From Pseudophaeobacter arcticus DSM 23566 (GTDB lineage Bacteria > Pseudomonadota > Alphaproteobacteria > Rhodobacterales > Rhodobacteraceae): 64,000 nt of DNA. The stretch is taken from positions 531,934 through 595,933 of the forward strand of contig NZ_KI421507.1 in the NCBI RefSeq assembly GCF_000473205.1, in the 5' to 3' direction. Both the position numbers and the translations under genes were made by a program. The notes under the pieces are model-generated. The model saw only the letters and a program-made list of their open reading frames with translations. It made no database searches and was not told where the DNA came from. Within the stretch, counting starts at the first letter, position 1, and every line of letters starts with the position of its first letter. Of this stretch, positions 18,649 through 28,060 are shown piece by piece.

Positions 18649-20088
18649 TCAGACCTCCACTTGGTTGGGTTCATAAATTGATGGCGGCAGGTCATAGCCC
18701 CAAAGACGGAAGCGCTCGGAATAGTGGCTGCGCACGCCAGTGGCGGTGAAATGGCCGATGATCTTGTTGTCGGGGGTCAGCCCAACGCGCTGGAAGCGGA
18801 ACAGTTCCTGCATCGAGATCACGTCGCCCTCCATGCCGGTGATTTCGGTGATCGAGGTCATCCGGCGCGAGCCGTCCTGCAAACGCGAGGCCTGCACGAT
18901 GACGTTCACCGCCGAAGCGATCTGACTGCGCACAGCCTTGATAGGCATTTCCATGCCGGCCATGGCGATCATGTTCTCCAGTCGAGAAATGCCATCGCGC
19001 GCCGAGTTGGCGTGGATTGTGGTCATTGATCCATCGTGGCCGGTGTTCATTGCCTGCAACATGTCGATGACTTCTTCGCCGCGGGTTTCCCCCACGATGA
19101 TCCGGTCCGGACGCATCCGCAGGGCGTTTTTCAGACAGTCGCGCGGCGAGACTTCGCCCTTGCCTTCAACATTGGGCGGGCGGCTTTCCATGCGGCCCAC
19201 ATGGGTCTGTTGCAGCTGAAGTTCCGCAGTATCTTCGATGGTCAGAATACGTTCGGCGTTATCAATGAAGGACGAAAGAGCGTTGAGCGTGGTGGTTTTA
19301 CCAGACCCGGTCCCGCCCGACACAATCACGTTGAGCCGGGTCGAGACGGCAGCCTGGAGGTAGGCGGCCATTTCTTCTGTGAAGGCGCCAAATTCAACCA
19401 GATCATCAATGCCGAGTTTGTCCTTTTTGAACTTCCGGATCGACACCAGCGAACCATCCACCGCAACCGGAGGCACCATGGCGTTGAACCGCGAACCATC
19501 AGCCAGACGGGCATCCACATAGGGGTTGCTTTCATCCACCCGGCGGCCAACGGCCGAGACAATCTTGTCGATGATCCGCATCAGGTGCTTTTCATCTTTG
19601 AAGGCGATGTTGCTCAGCTGCAGTTTACCATTGCGTTCAATAAAGATCTGGTGGGGGCCATTGACCAGAATGTCGCTGACGGTTTCATCCTGCAAAAGCG
19701 TCTCAAGCGGGCCCAGGCCGGTGACCTCATCATAGAGCTCTTTGTTGAGTGTCATGCGGTCTTCGCGGTTGAGCACGATGCCCTTTTCTTCGAGAATCTC
19801 AGCGGCAATGGCAGAAATTTCGCCGCGCAGCTCGGCTTCTGGGGCGGTTTCCAATGCGGCCAGGTTGAGGTTTTCCAGCAGATCGCGGTGCAGCTGTACC
19901 TTGATCTCGCTCAGGCGCTCCTGGCGCTTGCGGTCCTTGTCATGAGCTGCGGCTTCGGCTGCCTGGCGCGTGATCGGGCGTCGCAGGCTGGGTTTTGCGG
20001 CCGGGCTGGGCGCCGCCACGACGGCGGCCTCGGCGACCGGTGCTGCGGCTTTGGGCTTGGATGCTTGTTTCTTGTACTTGGAAAACAT
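18649..20088 (-). CDS. tadA: Tad pilus motor ATPase TadA/CpaF
   Basis: A 479-residue secretion ATPase of the GspE/VirB11 superfamily that powers Flp pilus assembly and retraction. An Ala/Pro/Lys-rich N-terminal region (1-60) precedes the N-domain ([19 protein letters not shown]). The ATPase core has Walker A ([11 protein letters not shown]), an Asp box, Walker B ([11 protein letters not shown]) and the His box ([14 protein letters not shown]). It follows tadZ and precedes tadB. Confidence 0.96.
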   Translation of the reverse strand: MFSKYKKQASKPKAAAPVAEAAVVAAPSPAAKPSLRRPITRQAAEAAAHDKDRKRQERLSEIKVQLHRDLLENLNLAALETAPEAELRGEISAIAAEILEEKGIVLNREDRMTLNKELYDEVTGLGPLETLLQDETVSDILVNGPHQIFIERNGKLQLSNIAFKDEKHLMRIIDKIVSAVGRRVDESNPYVDARLADGSRFNAMVPPVAVDGSLVSIRKFKKDKLGIDDLVEFGAFTEEMAAYLQAAVSTRLNVIVSGGTGSGKTTTLNALSSFIDNAERILTIEDTAELQLQQTHVGRMESRPPNVEGKGEVSPRDCLKNALRMRPDRIIVGETRGEEVIDMLQAMNTGHDGSMTTIHANSARDGISRLENMIAMAGMEMPIKAVRSQIASAVNVIVQASRLQDGSRRMTSITEITGMEGDVISMQELFRFQRVGLTPDNKIIGHFTATGVRSHYSERFRLWGYDLPPSIYEPNQVEV

Positions 20089-20129
20089 GAGAGACCCCCC
20101 GGGTACTCAGTAAAATGGGACGGTAGAGA

Positions 20130-21368
20130 CTAGGCGGCTGCCTCGGCCTCGCTGGCCCCCAAGTCGTGCAGGGAGCGTGCCAGTTTGGCGATTTCCTTGC
20201 GCAGGGGGTTCTTGGCGTTTGATGTCGCCAGTGGCAGCCCGTGATCACAGCTCTGGGTGATCGGTTTACCGCCATCGGGCAGTTGCAGATCAATGGAGAT
20301 CCCAAGGCTTTCTGCCATGCGCTTGACCCGGCTTTTGCCGCTGAGGTCGGTGAATTTTGGCGCCCGGTTCAGGGCAAAGCGCAGCTTGTCAAAAGGCAGG
20401 CCTTCGGATTGCAGCGCCCGTTTCAGGCGCAGGGCGTTTTGGGCCGAACGCATGTCCAGCTCGATCAGAGCAAAATAGACATGGGCCATCTGCAAAATGG
20501 TTTCCGACCATTGCACCAGGGTATGGGGCATGTCGATGATGACAAAATCAAAATGACTGCGGGCCATTTCCACCACGCGCTCGATGTCTTCCACCGAGAT
20601 GAATTCCAGCGGAATCATGTCGCTGGGCGCGGTCAGAACCTGCAGTTTTTCCTCAAAGGGCAGCAGAGCCTGGCCAAAGATGTCGGCATCCATCTCTTCG
20701 GTTTCGCTCCACATCTCCATCACGATCTCGCGGCGCGGCAGATCAAGGTAGGTCGAAACCGACCCCTGCTGCATATCAAAGTCGAGCAGGCAAACCGAAG
20801 GTGCCTTGCGTGTGCTCATCTCGGCCAGCTCCCAGGCGAGATTCACCGCCAGTGTGGTCGATCCGGTGCCGCCGGCCAGACCATGACAGACGATAACTGC
20901 ACCTTCGCGGCGGGCGTCCGGCTGCAGGGCGTGCAGATTGCTGGGTGCCACCGGCTCGGGTTCGGGGGTGCTGAGCCGATCAATGGCGGCCTGCAACTCA
21001 CGCTCTGGCAGCGGGTAGGGGATGAACTCGTCGGCGCCCTGGCGCAGCAAGGTGTGCAGCGCGGCGGGGCTGACTTCCTCGGCGATCAGAATCACCTTGA
21101 TGTCGCGGAGCTTGGCCTGCGTGATGATTTCGCCCATCTGGGCAAGATTGGCTTCGTCGTCAGCGTCCATTGCCAGGGCGATAAATTCCAGGGTCTCGGC
21201 TTCGGGCTGGGCAAAAAAGGCCAGGGTTTCGTTAAACCCAAGATCTCCCCAGGTTTCCCCCAGAGCGGCTTCCATATCTTCAATCAAGAGGTCGAAATTC
21301 TGCACGTCACGGCTGACTGTGCAGGCAACAATGGCAGCTGTTTCAGTTTGTGGCATTTCACCGCTCAT
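20130..21368 (-). CDS. tadZ: Pilus localisation protein TadZ/CpaE
   Basis: A 412-residue protein with an atypical receiver domain (about 30-130) and a MinD/ParA-like ATPase domain (about 150-400). The P-loop reads GLAGGTGSTTLAVNLAW: both lysines of the KGGxGKTT motif are replaced, as is usual for TadZ/CpaE. TadZ localises the pilus machine to the pole. ATGs at 21374 and 21368 follow AAGAGGA; the spacing favours 21368. Confidence 0.92.
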   Translation of the reverse strand: MSGEMPQTETAAIVACTVSRDVQNFDLLIEDMEAALGETWGDLGFNETLAFFAQPEAETLEFIALAMDADDEANLAQMGEIITQAKLRDIKVILIAEEVSPAALHTLLRQGADEFIPYPLPERELQAAIDRLSTPEPEPVAPSNLHALQPDARREGAVIVCHGLAGGTGSTTLAVNLAWELAEMSTRKAPSVCLLDFDMQQGSVSTYLDLPRREIVMEMWSETEEMDADIFGQALLPFEEKLQVLTAPSDMIPLEFISVEDIERVVEMARSHFDFVIIDMPHTLVQWSETILQMAHVYFALIELDMRSAQNALRLKRALQSEGLPFDKLRFALNRAPKFTDLSGKSRVKRMAESLGISIDLQLPDGGKPITQSCDHGLPLATSNAKNPLRKEIAKLARSLHDLGASEAEAAA

Positions 21369-21540
21369 CGACATTATCCTCTTGGTTTCAAAGCGGCCTG
21401 ACAAAAGACGGATTGCCTGGCTGCCTCTGAGGCTCAATGTCAACGAAGATCTGGGCGAGATTGGGGCCAAAAAGCCCCAATTATTGGGAATTGTTAAGAG
21501 TTCCTAAAAGTCTAAGAACTTGGCGGACCCACAGGCCTGA

Positions 21541-22191
21541 TTATTCCCCTGCGGTGGGCAGGGATTCCTCAACGGTCAGTGTTGTGGCTGCAACCGCGCT
21601 TTCGACGTAGTCGCGATAGACGATCTGCGCATATTTCCCATCCAGTACCGAAGGGTGGCGTTTCAGGAAGCCGCTTACTTCGGTGACGGTGCGGCGATTG
21701 CGGCGCTCGGGTTCCTGGGTCAGGATCAGCGGCTGGCTTTCCCCCTGCGAGACCATGGCCTCCAGGCGGCGGCGATCAATGCCACGGCTCACCAGGTGGT
21801 TGACGGCGGCACGGGCGCGGCGCAGGCCCAGCCGCTTGTTGTAGCTGTTGCCACCAACAGCGTCAGTGTGGCCATAGACCCGGAAGCGGACTTCGGGGAA
21901 TTGCTTGATCCATGCTGCCTGCCGGTCCAGCACCGCACGGGCTTCGCCATCCAGGCGGGCCTCATTAAAGGCAAAGTTGATAGTGGTTGGCACTTCTTCG
22001 GCAAACCGGGCGGCCAGTTGAATGGCATATTCGCCTTCGCCGCGCATCACCGCCGCGTTATTGGCGGTGGCAGCACCCATCAGGCTGCTGTCCAGCGGTT
22101 CCCCGGCCTGATGGTGGCTACAGGCCGTGGCGCCAAGGGTCAGCCCCAGGATCGCTATGCTTTTGATCATTTTCCCGGTCATCCTTTGCAT
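21541..22191 (-). CDS. OmpA-family lipoprotein of the tad locus
   Basis: A 216-residue protein with signal peptide and lipobox ATACS, then an OmpA C-like domain (about 70-165: TINFAFNEARLDGEARAVL, VYGHTDAVGGNSYNKRLGLRRA). It likely anchors the pilus secretin complex to peptidoglycan. It occupies the position where other tad loci carry RcpB/CpaD. The start overlaps the rcpA stop (TAATG); an ATG at 22170 is an alternative. Confidence 0.88.
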   Translation of the reverse strand: MQRMTGKMIKSIAILGLTLGATACSHHQAGEPLDSSLMGAATANNAAVMRGEGEYAIQLAARFAEEVPTTINFAFNEARLDGEARAVLDRQAAWIKQFPEVRFRVYGHTDAVGGNSYNKRLGLRRARAAVNHLVSRGIDRRRLEAMVSQGESQPLILTQEPERRNRRTVTEVSGFLKRHPSVLDGKYAQIVYRDYVESAVAATTLTVEESLPTAGE

Positions 22192-23582
22192 TAGTCCATC
22201 ACATAGCCGTAAGAGCCGTTGAAGTCTTGCTTGGCAACTTCGCTGGCGGGGCCCTTTTGGGAATGAACCGTGCGGCCAAAGAGAAAGAGCTCAGACTCGC
22301 TGGGGGGCTTGATACGATCGGTTGGCAGGCTCAGGGCCTCGCCACGGGTGGGGGTCACCAGATGGGCACTGACGATAATCACCAGCTCCGTCTGGTCGCG
22401 CTGATAATCGGCACTGCGGAACAGGGCGCCAAGCACAGGCACATCCCCAAGCCATGGCACCTGTGAAGTCTGATCGAGAAAGTCATCCTGCACCAGCCCG
22501 GCAACGGCAAAGCTCTCGCCGTCGCGCAGCTCGACAGTGGTTGAGGTTTCGCGGCGTGAAAACGCGGCCACGTTGAGGCCATTTGCAGTGATCGAATTGG
22601 TGGAATCTACCGCAGAAACGGCGGCCTTGAGCTCGAGATTGATCAGATCGCCATCCACAACTCGTGGAATGAAGTTCAACTCGATACCAAAGGGTTTGAA
22701 CTCGATGGAGACAGTGCCGCCATCCTGGGCGACCGGAATAGGGTACTCACCACCGGCAAGAAATTTGGCCTCTTGCCCGGAGAGGGCAGAGAGGTTGGGT
22801 TCGGCCAGGGTGCGCACGACGCCTTTGCGTTCCAGGGCTTCCAGCAACAGGCCAACCTGAAGCGATCCAACACCGAACTGAAAGGCAACTGCCCCGGCAA
22901 TGCCGTCTTTGACTTCGATGGGATTGCCGAGCCCATTGGTCCCTTGCAGCCATTGGCCGGTTTCTCCAGAGGTGCCGCTGCTGCCCCCCAGAGCAACCGA
23001 GGAATGCAGCGCTTTGGAGACGGAGCGCTGCATTTCGGCAAAACGCACCTTCAGCATGACCTGCTGCACACCGCCGACGCTCATCAGGTTGCTCACCCGC
23101 TCGGGGGCATAGCGCTCGGCCAGATCCAGGGCGCGTTGCAGGCGCGCAGCACTGGAGACATTGCCGGACAGAACGATACCGTCGTTTGCGGTGCGCACTT
23201 CGATTTGTTCACCCGGCAGGATCTGGCGCAGCCGCTCTTTGAATTCCGTGACATCGGCAGCCACCCGCACATTCACATTGGTGATCAGCTTGCCCGAGGC
23301 ATCCAGCAGGGTCAGCGTGGTCAGGCCGGGGGATTTGCCCAGCACATAGATGGTGCGGTCGGACAGCGAAGAGATGTCGGCGATGTTGGGGTTGGCAATG
23401 CTCAGCTCGGCAAAGGGGTCATCGCTTTCGACCACCACCGCGCGGTTCATCGGCACGTCCAACGTGACAGAGGTGCCGCGTTTGACCTCACGCAACCCAT
23501 TGGCCAGAGAAGCCTCTGGCGCAGCCATACAGAGCAGCGATAGCCCAGTGAGAGCCGCCGCCATAAATCCACGAATTCTCAT
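22191..23582 (-). CDS. rcpA: Flp pilus secretin RcpA/CpaC
   Basis: A 463-residue outer-membrane secretin. It has a signal peptide, an N-terminal pilus domain (about 35-100: RGTSVTLDVPMNRAVVV), a BON-like domain (about 105-170) and the C-terminal secretin domain with the conserved VPWLGDVPVLGALFRS motif near residue 395. The ATG at 23582 is preferred over one 7 codons upstream because it starts a normal signal peptide. Overlap TAATG couples it to the OmpA gene. Confidence 0.95.
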   Translation of the reverse strand: MRIRGFMAAALTGLSLLCMAAPEASLANGLREVKRGTSVTLDVPMNRAVVVESDDPFAELSIANPNIADISSLSDRTIYVLGKSPGLTTLTLLDASGKLITNVNVRVAADVTEFKERLRQILPGEQIEVRTANDGIVLSGNVSSAARLQRALDLAERYAPERVSNLMSVGGVQQVMLKVRFAEMQRSVSKALHSSVALGGSSGTSGETGQWLQGTNGLGNPIEVKDGIAGAVAFQFGVGSLQVGLLLEALERKGVVRTLAEPNLSALSGQEAKFLAGGEYPIPVAQDGGTVSIEFKPFGIELNFIPRVVDGDLINLELKAAVSAVDSTNSITANGLNVAAFSRRETSTTVELRDGESFAVAGLVQDDFLDQTSQVPWLGDVPVLGALFRSADYQRDQTELVIIVSAHLVTPTRGEALSLPTDRIKPPSESELFLFGRTVHSQKGPASEVAKQDFNGSYGYVMD

Positions 23583-23849
23583 GTGACCTGCCTTTCCGAT
23601 CACGCCTCATTTTCGGGTCTTTTTGCCCGTCGTTTTGCAGCACTCTGCGGCAATTTGCGAATTATTGCAAGAATCAAAGGCTTCTGGCAGGGAGTTGCAG
23701 TCATTTCCCTGTGGGACAGCAGCAACAGAAATCGCCGGGCCATCCCAAAGGACAGCCCAGCGGCGGAGGGTAATTTGTTGACAATACAGCCCTTCCTGAC
23801 CAATTGGCCTAACCAATCAGCTCAGAGGCTCTGGGTTGGGCGCTGCGCC

Positions 23850-24710
23850 TTAGTTGGTGCAGGGGATCGGGATTTCGACCACTTCGGCGCCACGACGGGT
23901 GCGGATGGTGCAGACCCGTTTTTGCTCGACCGGCGCGGGGGCCAGTTGTTCACCAAGTCCCAGAAGACTGCGCTGGTTCACCTCGACAACCGAGGCCACA
24001 GTGTCATCACCGGCGCCCACAAGCGAGAGCGACAGCCGACCCGTTGTTTGCGCCTGAGCCAATGCGGCCACCTGTTCTGGCTGCACCGCAACGGTGACGG
24101 TGCGGGCAATTGTGGCGCCGTTGACTTCGCTGCTGGCGCTTTGGTCCACCGCGATCAATTCGATGCTGGGTTCAATAAGCCGGGTGATCTCTTGCCCGCC
24201 GCGATTTGCTCCATGCTGCACGCTGCCGGTCCAGTAGACATCCACATGATCGCCGGGGCGCAGGAAGCCAGACACACCTGAGGACACATCAACGCTGATG
24301 GCAAAAGCCCGCATGCCGCGTCGCAGCTGCGAGGTAATGCCGGCATCCTGACCTGGATTGGTCAGCTTGGCCTCCAGCAGGGCCTCATCCTTTTCCATGG
24401 TGCGCAACACCACCCGCAGATCGCCGGGATTGGCCGGGGGAAACAGGGCCTCCAGCGAGGTAAAGGCACCTTCGGGGATGGATTCACTGGGCCAACGCAC
24501 CTTGCGCACCGAGTCTTTGGTGAGCCGTTCGCCGTATTTCAACTGGCTGTTTGCCACAAAAACGTCTGTGGTTGGGATCACTTCGCCACGATTGGCGCGC
24601 TCCCGGGCAAGTTCGTTCTGGTAGGCGGAAATGTAGTTCTTTGCCATCATCACAGCGCCGCCAGCGAGGGCGACCCCGACAATAAGGACGAGTCCAAATA
24701 CTGCGCGCAT
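23850..24710 (-). CDS. rcpC: Flp pilus assembly protein RcpC/CpaB
   Basis: A 286-residue periplasmic protein with one N-terminal membrane anchor (VFGLVLIVGVALAGGAVMM), a SAF-like domain (about 45-110: VFVANSQLKYGERLTKDSVRKV) and the CpaB core with VSSGVSGFLRPGDHVDVYWT. CpaB/RcpC modulates pilus assembly near the secretin. AAAGG precedes the ATG. A 267-base gap to rcpA carries no gene that I recognise. Confidence 0.93.
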   Translation of the reverse strand: MRAVFGLVLIVGVALAGGAVMMAKNYISAYQNELARERANRGEVIPTTDVFVANSQLKYGERLTKDSVRKVRWPSESIPEGAFTSLEALFPPANPGDLRVVLRTMEKDEALLEAKLTNPGQDAGITSQLRRGMRAFAISVDVSSGVSGFLRPGDHVDVYWTGSVQHGANRGGQEITRLIEPSIELIAVDQSASSEVNGATIARTVTVAVQPEQVAALAQAQTTGRLSLSLVGAGDDTVASVVEVNQRSLLGLGEQLAPAPVEQKRVCTIRTRRGAEVVEIPIPCTN

Positions 24711-24821
24711 TGTGTATGACCTTTCACGGTGGGGACCGACCCCACCTCGGGGGCGGAGCCAGCATATTGATTAGTCTTGCAGTGACAAAGTGCGCCTTTC
24801 TGGCGCGAGGATCCGATCGGA

Positions 24822-24998
24822 TCAGGAGAAGTCCCAGTTTGACATGAATGCCACCAGCGCATTCACCAAACCCATTGTGCCGTTTAGCATCTGATCTGAG
24901 ATCAAAACCGTGAGACCGACGATTGCAGCGGTCAATACCACCCAATCCACGGTCACAGCACCATCGTCGCTGGCGATAAATGACCAAAACTTTTTCAT
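24822..24998 (-). CDS. Small Flp-type pilin 2
   Basis: A 58-residue prepilin (MKKFWSFIASDDGAVTVDW...): short basic leader, Gly at the likely cleavage site, then a hydrophobic helix (WVVLTAAIVGLTVLI). It resembles the 65-residue pilin upstream; both share SDDGAVTVDWVVLTAA-like sequence. The classic Glu5-Tyr6 of Flp pilins is Asp5-Trp6 here if cleavage is after Gly13. It lies between pilin 1 and rcpC. The ORF is too short for common length cut-offs. Confidence 0.85.
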   Translation of the reverse strand: MKKFWSFIASDDGAVTVDWVVLTAAIVGLTVLISDQMLNGTMGLVNALVAFMSNWDFS

Positions 24999-25100
24999 TT
25001 TGCCCCTCGCTCGAAACTGGCTTCGGGAAAAGGGCCGCGTCCTTCTTGTAAAGGCGCGGCCCCAACATTGCAGACGCTACAGATAGCGACTTTTGGTCAA

Positions 25101-25298
25101 TTACTGACCTGCGGTACCAACTGTGGTGCCTTTTAGTGTCAGGAAGGCAGCGGTGTCGCCGGTCAGCTGGGTGGAACCAGACTCAATGGCAGTGTAGGCA
25201 GCACCGGCCAGAGCAGCAACAGCAGCGGTCAGAACAACCCAGTCAACAGTCACGGCGCCGGAGTCGTCTTTGCGGAAGTTTTTGATGAATTTGATCAT
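25101..25298 (-). CDS. flp: Flp-type pilin 1 (major pilin candidate)
   Basis: A 65-residue prepilin that starts the tad operon. The leader MIKFIKNFRKDDSG precedes AVTVDWVVLTAAVAALAGAA, a typical N-terminal pilin helix. The C-terminal region is Thr/Gly rich. As the first gene with a C-terminal tail longer than the other pilin, it is the likelier major subunit. TadV would cleave after Gly14. Asp replaces the usual Glu5. Confidence 0.88.
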   Translation of the reverse strand: MIKFIKNFRKDDSGAVTVDWVVLTAAVAALAGAAYTAIESGSTQLTGDTAAFLTLKGTTVGTAGQ

Positions 25299-25657
25299 TG
25301 TATAGTCCCTCCAGGGATATCTAAGGTTTTACGTTACCCGGCGACGTCGTTTCAGGGTCTGTCTCTCTCTCTCACCGACCCTGTGTCGCTTGGATGAGTA
25401 CATATAGCCGGGAGAGCATGGCAGGAATTGGGCCGGATTCTGAAAATCGCTGCCCAATTTTAACTTTTTGGCAAGTTCGCAGGTAAGTACCTGTAATGGA
25501 ACAATTTAAGAATTTACTTTTTGTCAATCCTCGGGGCTTTGCTGGGGCGAAAGGCGCCAAATATGGCGAAACTGCCAGATTTGAGTCTGTAAAACTGGCT
25601 TTTCCCGCCAGGATCGGCGAGTCTGCCGGAAAAAAGACCTAAGTTTTGAGCGGTAAA
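25299..25657. promoter_or_regulatory. Divergent promoter region of pilin operon and lytic transglycosylase
   Basis: This 359-base, relatively AT-rich spacer separates the divergent pilin and lytic transglycosylase genes. A 14-base imperfect palindrome with perfect 6-bp arms (CAGGTA-AG-TACCTG, 25480-25493) lies near its middle and is a possible operator. I cannot assign -35/-10 boxes with confidence. Confidence 0.5.
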
Positions 25658-26515
25658 ATGACCAAAAGATCTCTATTGGGGCTGAAATTAATAATTGCCC
25701 CGCTTGTTTTGGCACTTGGGGCGGCGGAGTCCGCAGCCCAACAGGTTGAGGTCGGCGAGACACGGTCCACACCGCGGGCTTTTCCAACATTTGAGGCCAG
25801 ACGGGTGGCTGCACCCAAGCCTGGCGCGCCGCCAAAGATCACCATACAGATCCAGGAACCGCAGACAGCACCTCTGTCCGGGGGCGGCAGTGCCGCAGAC
25901 AGCGCGGCTGCTGTGCCGGGGGATATTGGCCGCTATGGTTGGTTCTGGCAGCGGGTTCCAACCGGGATCGCGGGGGAGGCGGGGCACAATCGGCTCGAGC
26001 TGGCGCTGACGGCGCTTAAGACAGCGCCAACACCGGTTTCGGCACCTGGCCTGCAGCTGATGCAGCAGATTATCCAAGAACAGGCGGTGCCGATCTTGAT
26101 CGCCTCAGCGGATAGCCAGGTGTCACCAGCACTGGTGTTGGCAGTGATCGCGGTGGAATCTGCCGGCAAGGCAGAGGCGGTGAGCAGCGCCGGGGCTGAG
26201 GGGCTGATGCAGTTGATGCCGGATACTGCGGCGCGTTTTGGCGTCACTGATGCTTTGGCGGCAGAGCAGAACATCAGCGGTGGCATCAAATATCTGGATT
26301 GGCTGCTTGACGAGTTTGCCGGGGATGCTGTTTTGGCGCTGGCAGGCTATAACGCAGGCGAAGGGGCGGTACGGGCGCACCAAGGCGTGCCGCCCTTTGC
26401 CGAAACCCGTGACTATGTGCCAAAGGTGCTGGCAGCCTATCAGGTGGCGCGGGCGCTGTGCCTGACACCACCTGAGCTGATCAGCGATGGCTGTGTGTTT
26501 CGCCGTACCAAATAA
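25658..26515 (+). CDS. Lytic transglycosylase (SLT domain)
   Basis: A 285-residue periplasmic protein with signal peptide (about 1-25) and a linker region, then a C-terminal SLT domain (about 140-270). The catalytic Glu is in AVIAVESAGKAEAV, followed by GAEGLMQLMPDTAARFGV and LALAGYNAGEGAV. It cleaves peptidoglycan glycan strands. Its position divergent from the tad operon suggests it opens the wall for pilus assembly, but that is inference. The ATG at 25658 has a poor ribosome site. Confidence 0.9.
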   Translation: MTKRSLLGLKLIIAPLVLALGAAESAAQQVEVGETRSTPRAFPTFEARRVAAPKPGAPPKITIQIQEPQTAPLSGGGSAADSAAAVPGDIGRYGWFWQRVPTGIAGEAGHNRLELALTALKTAPTPVSAPGLQLMQQIIQEQAVPILIASADSQVSPALVLAVIAVESAGKAEAVSSAGAEGLMQLMPDTAARFGVTDALAAEQNISGGIKYLDWLLDEFAGDAVLALAGYNAGEGAVRAHQGVPPFAETRDYVPKVLAAYQVARALCLTPPELISDGCVFRRTK

Positions 26516-26664
26516 AGCCGGTTTCGACTGGCCAATCAGCAGATAACCGGGGCTCTGACGCAGCCGGGAACACATGCCACCAGTGAACTATGACAGCCGT
26601 TTGCGCATGGATATGACGCGGGCGCTCTCACCGCCAGTTGTCGTGTGAAAACTGACGGGTCCAC

Positions 26665-26689
26665 AAAAAACGGGGCCACATGGGCCCCG
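26665..26689 (-). terminator. Intrinsic terminator of the desaturase gene
   Basis: On the minus strand CGGGGCC pairs with GGCCCCG (26671-26677 with 26683-26689) and is followed by TTTTTT (26665-26670). Confidence 0.8.
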
Positions 26690-26718
26690 CATGATGGTTG
26701 TGCTGTCTGGCTGCGTGC

Positions 26719-27753
26719 TTACCCGTAAAGGGCTCGCGCCTGCGAGAAAGACAGCAGGCGTTTGCTGTCTTCGTCCCAGAGATGCAGTTTGGCACAGCTC
26801 AGGCTCTCGCGGATGGTGAGCCGGTTCTTCATCGCCAGTTCGGAATGATCTTTGATCACCTCGGTCAGCCGGTAAAAGGGGATACGGCTATAGAGGTGAT
26901 GCACCTGGTGAATGCCGATATTGGCGGTAAACCACTGCAAGACCGATGGCAGCACGTAATAGGAACTGCCGTTGAGCGCCGCATCATGCAGTTGCCAGTC
27001 GGAAGCGTTTTCCCAGTGGGTGGTTTCAAACTGATGCTGCACATAGAACAACCAGACCCCGGCGGTGGCCGCCAGAATGGTCGAGGGCAGGAAGATCAGC
27101 AACAGCGGCAGCAGGCCACCAAAATACCAGATCGCGCCCAGGGCTGCCAGAATGGCAATATTTGTACCCATGGCGCTGGTCCAGTAGCGCAGGCTTTTCA
27201 TCAGCCCCAAAGGAATGCGGTTTTGCAGCAAAAACAGATAGCTAGGCCCCAGACCAAACAGTGTGACGGGGCTGCGGTAGACCCGGTAGTGCAGCTTGCC
27301 AAAGGGCGACAGCGCCCGATACTCGGCCACGGTCAGCGTATGCACATCCCCCATGCCGCGCTTGTCAAGATTGCCTGCAGCGCTGTGATGCTCTGAATGG
27401 GTCCGCCGCCAGACATCATAGGGGGTGAGGGTCAACACACCCAGGAGCCGACCAACCCAGTCGCTCAGCTGCCGGTTTTTGAAAAAGGCGCCATGGCCGC
27501 AGTCGTGCTGAATGGTGAACAGGCGGAGCAAAAAGGCGGCATTCACCAGCGAGATCGCAAAAGCCAGCCAGTAGCTATAGGACAAGGCCCACCAAGCCAG
27601 CGCCCAGAGCAGAAAGAACGGAATAGCGCTGACCCCCAGTTCAAAGCCGCTGCGCAGCTCGTTGGGCTCGCGGTATTTCGCCAAAATCTTCACCCAATCG
27701 CGCGAAGACCGCTCAGTAGGCTGCGGTTTGGGAAGGTCATTGGAGTTTGTCAT
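26719..27753 (-). CDS. Membrane fatty acid desaturase
   Basis: A 344-residue di-iron desaturase. Three His boxes are intact: HDCGHGAFF, HSEHHSAAG and HQVHHLYSR. Four membrane segments flank them. It introduces a double bond into membrane lipid acyl chains; regiospecificity (delta-12-like) is a guess from the box spacing. Upstream there are three inverted repeats (27808-27834, 27918-27932) that may be operators. Confidence 0.9.
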   Translation of the reverse strand: MTNSNDLPKPQPTERSSRDWVKILAKYREPNELRSGFELGVSAIPFFLLWALAWWALSYSYWLAFAISLVNAAFLLRLFTIQHDCGHGAFFKNRQLSDWVGRLLGVLTLTPYDVWRRTHSEHHSAAGNLDKRGMGDVHTLTVAEYRALSPFGKLHYRVYRSPVTLFGLGPSYLFLLQNRIPLGLMKSLRYWTSAMGTNIAILAALGAIWYFGGLLPLLLIFLPSTILAATAGVWLFYVQHQFETTHWENASDWQLHDAALNGSSYYVLPSVLQWFTANIGIHQVHHLYSRIPFYRLTEVIKDHSELAMKNRLTIRESLSCAKLHLWDEDSKRLLSFSQARALYG

Positions 27754-27979
27754 GCGCCTGCCGTATTTTTTGAATATGTGCCTTCGGATAAACTACCTGT
27801 GTCGCTTGGCAAGTTAATTTTGCCCACAATGTGGTCACAGCGACTTTATGCCCCCGAAAAAGGCGCATTAAAAATGACATTCGCGGCATTTCTTCCGCCC
27901 CGGTGAGGACGCTTGTTACCTTACGTTAAGGTCAGGGTCCCCGATGCCGCACAAGCGTTATGACAACGGGGAGACACAA

Positions 27980-28012
27980 AAACGGCTCATCTCAAACTGA
28001 GATGAGCCGTTT
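27980..28012 (-). terminator. Intrinsic terminator of scoAB
   Basis: A 14-bp perfect stem (27980-27993 with 27999-28012, arm AAACGGCTCATCTC, loop of 5) lies 49 bases after the scoB stop; the minus-strand transcript continues with U residues. Confidence 0.8.
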
Positions 28013-28060
28013 GCAATAGCCGACCTGTCACCAAAGCGCCGGATGACAGGTCATTTCGAC

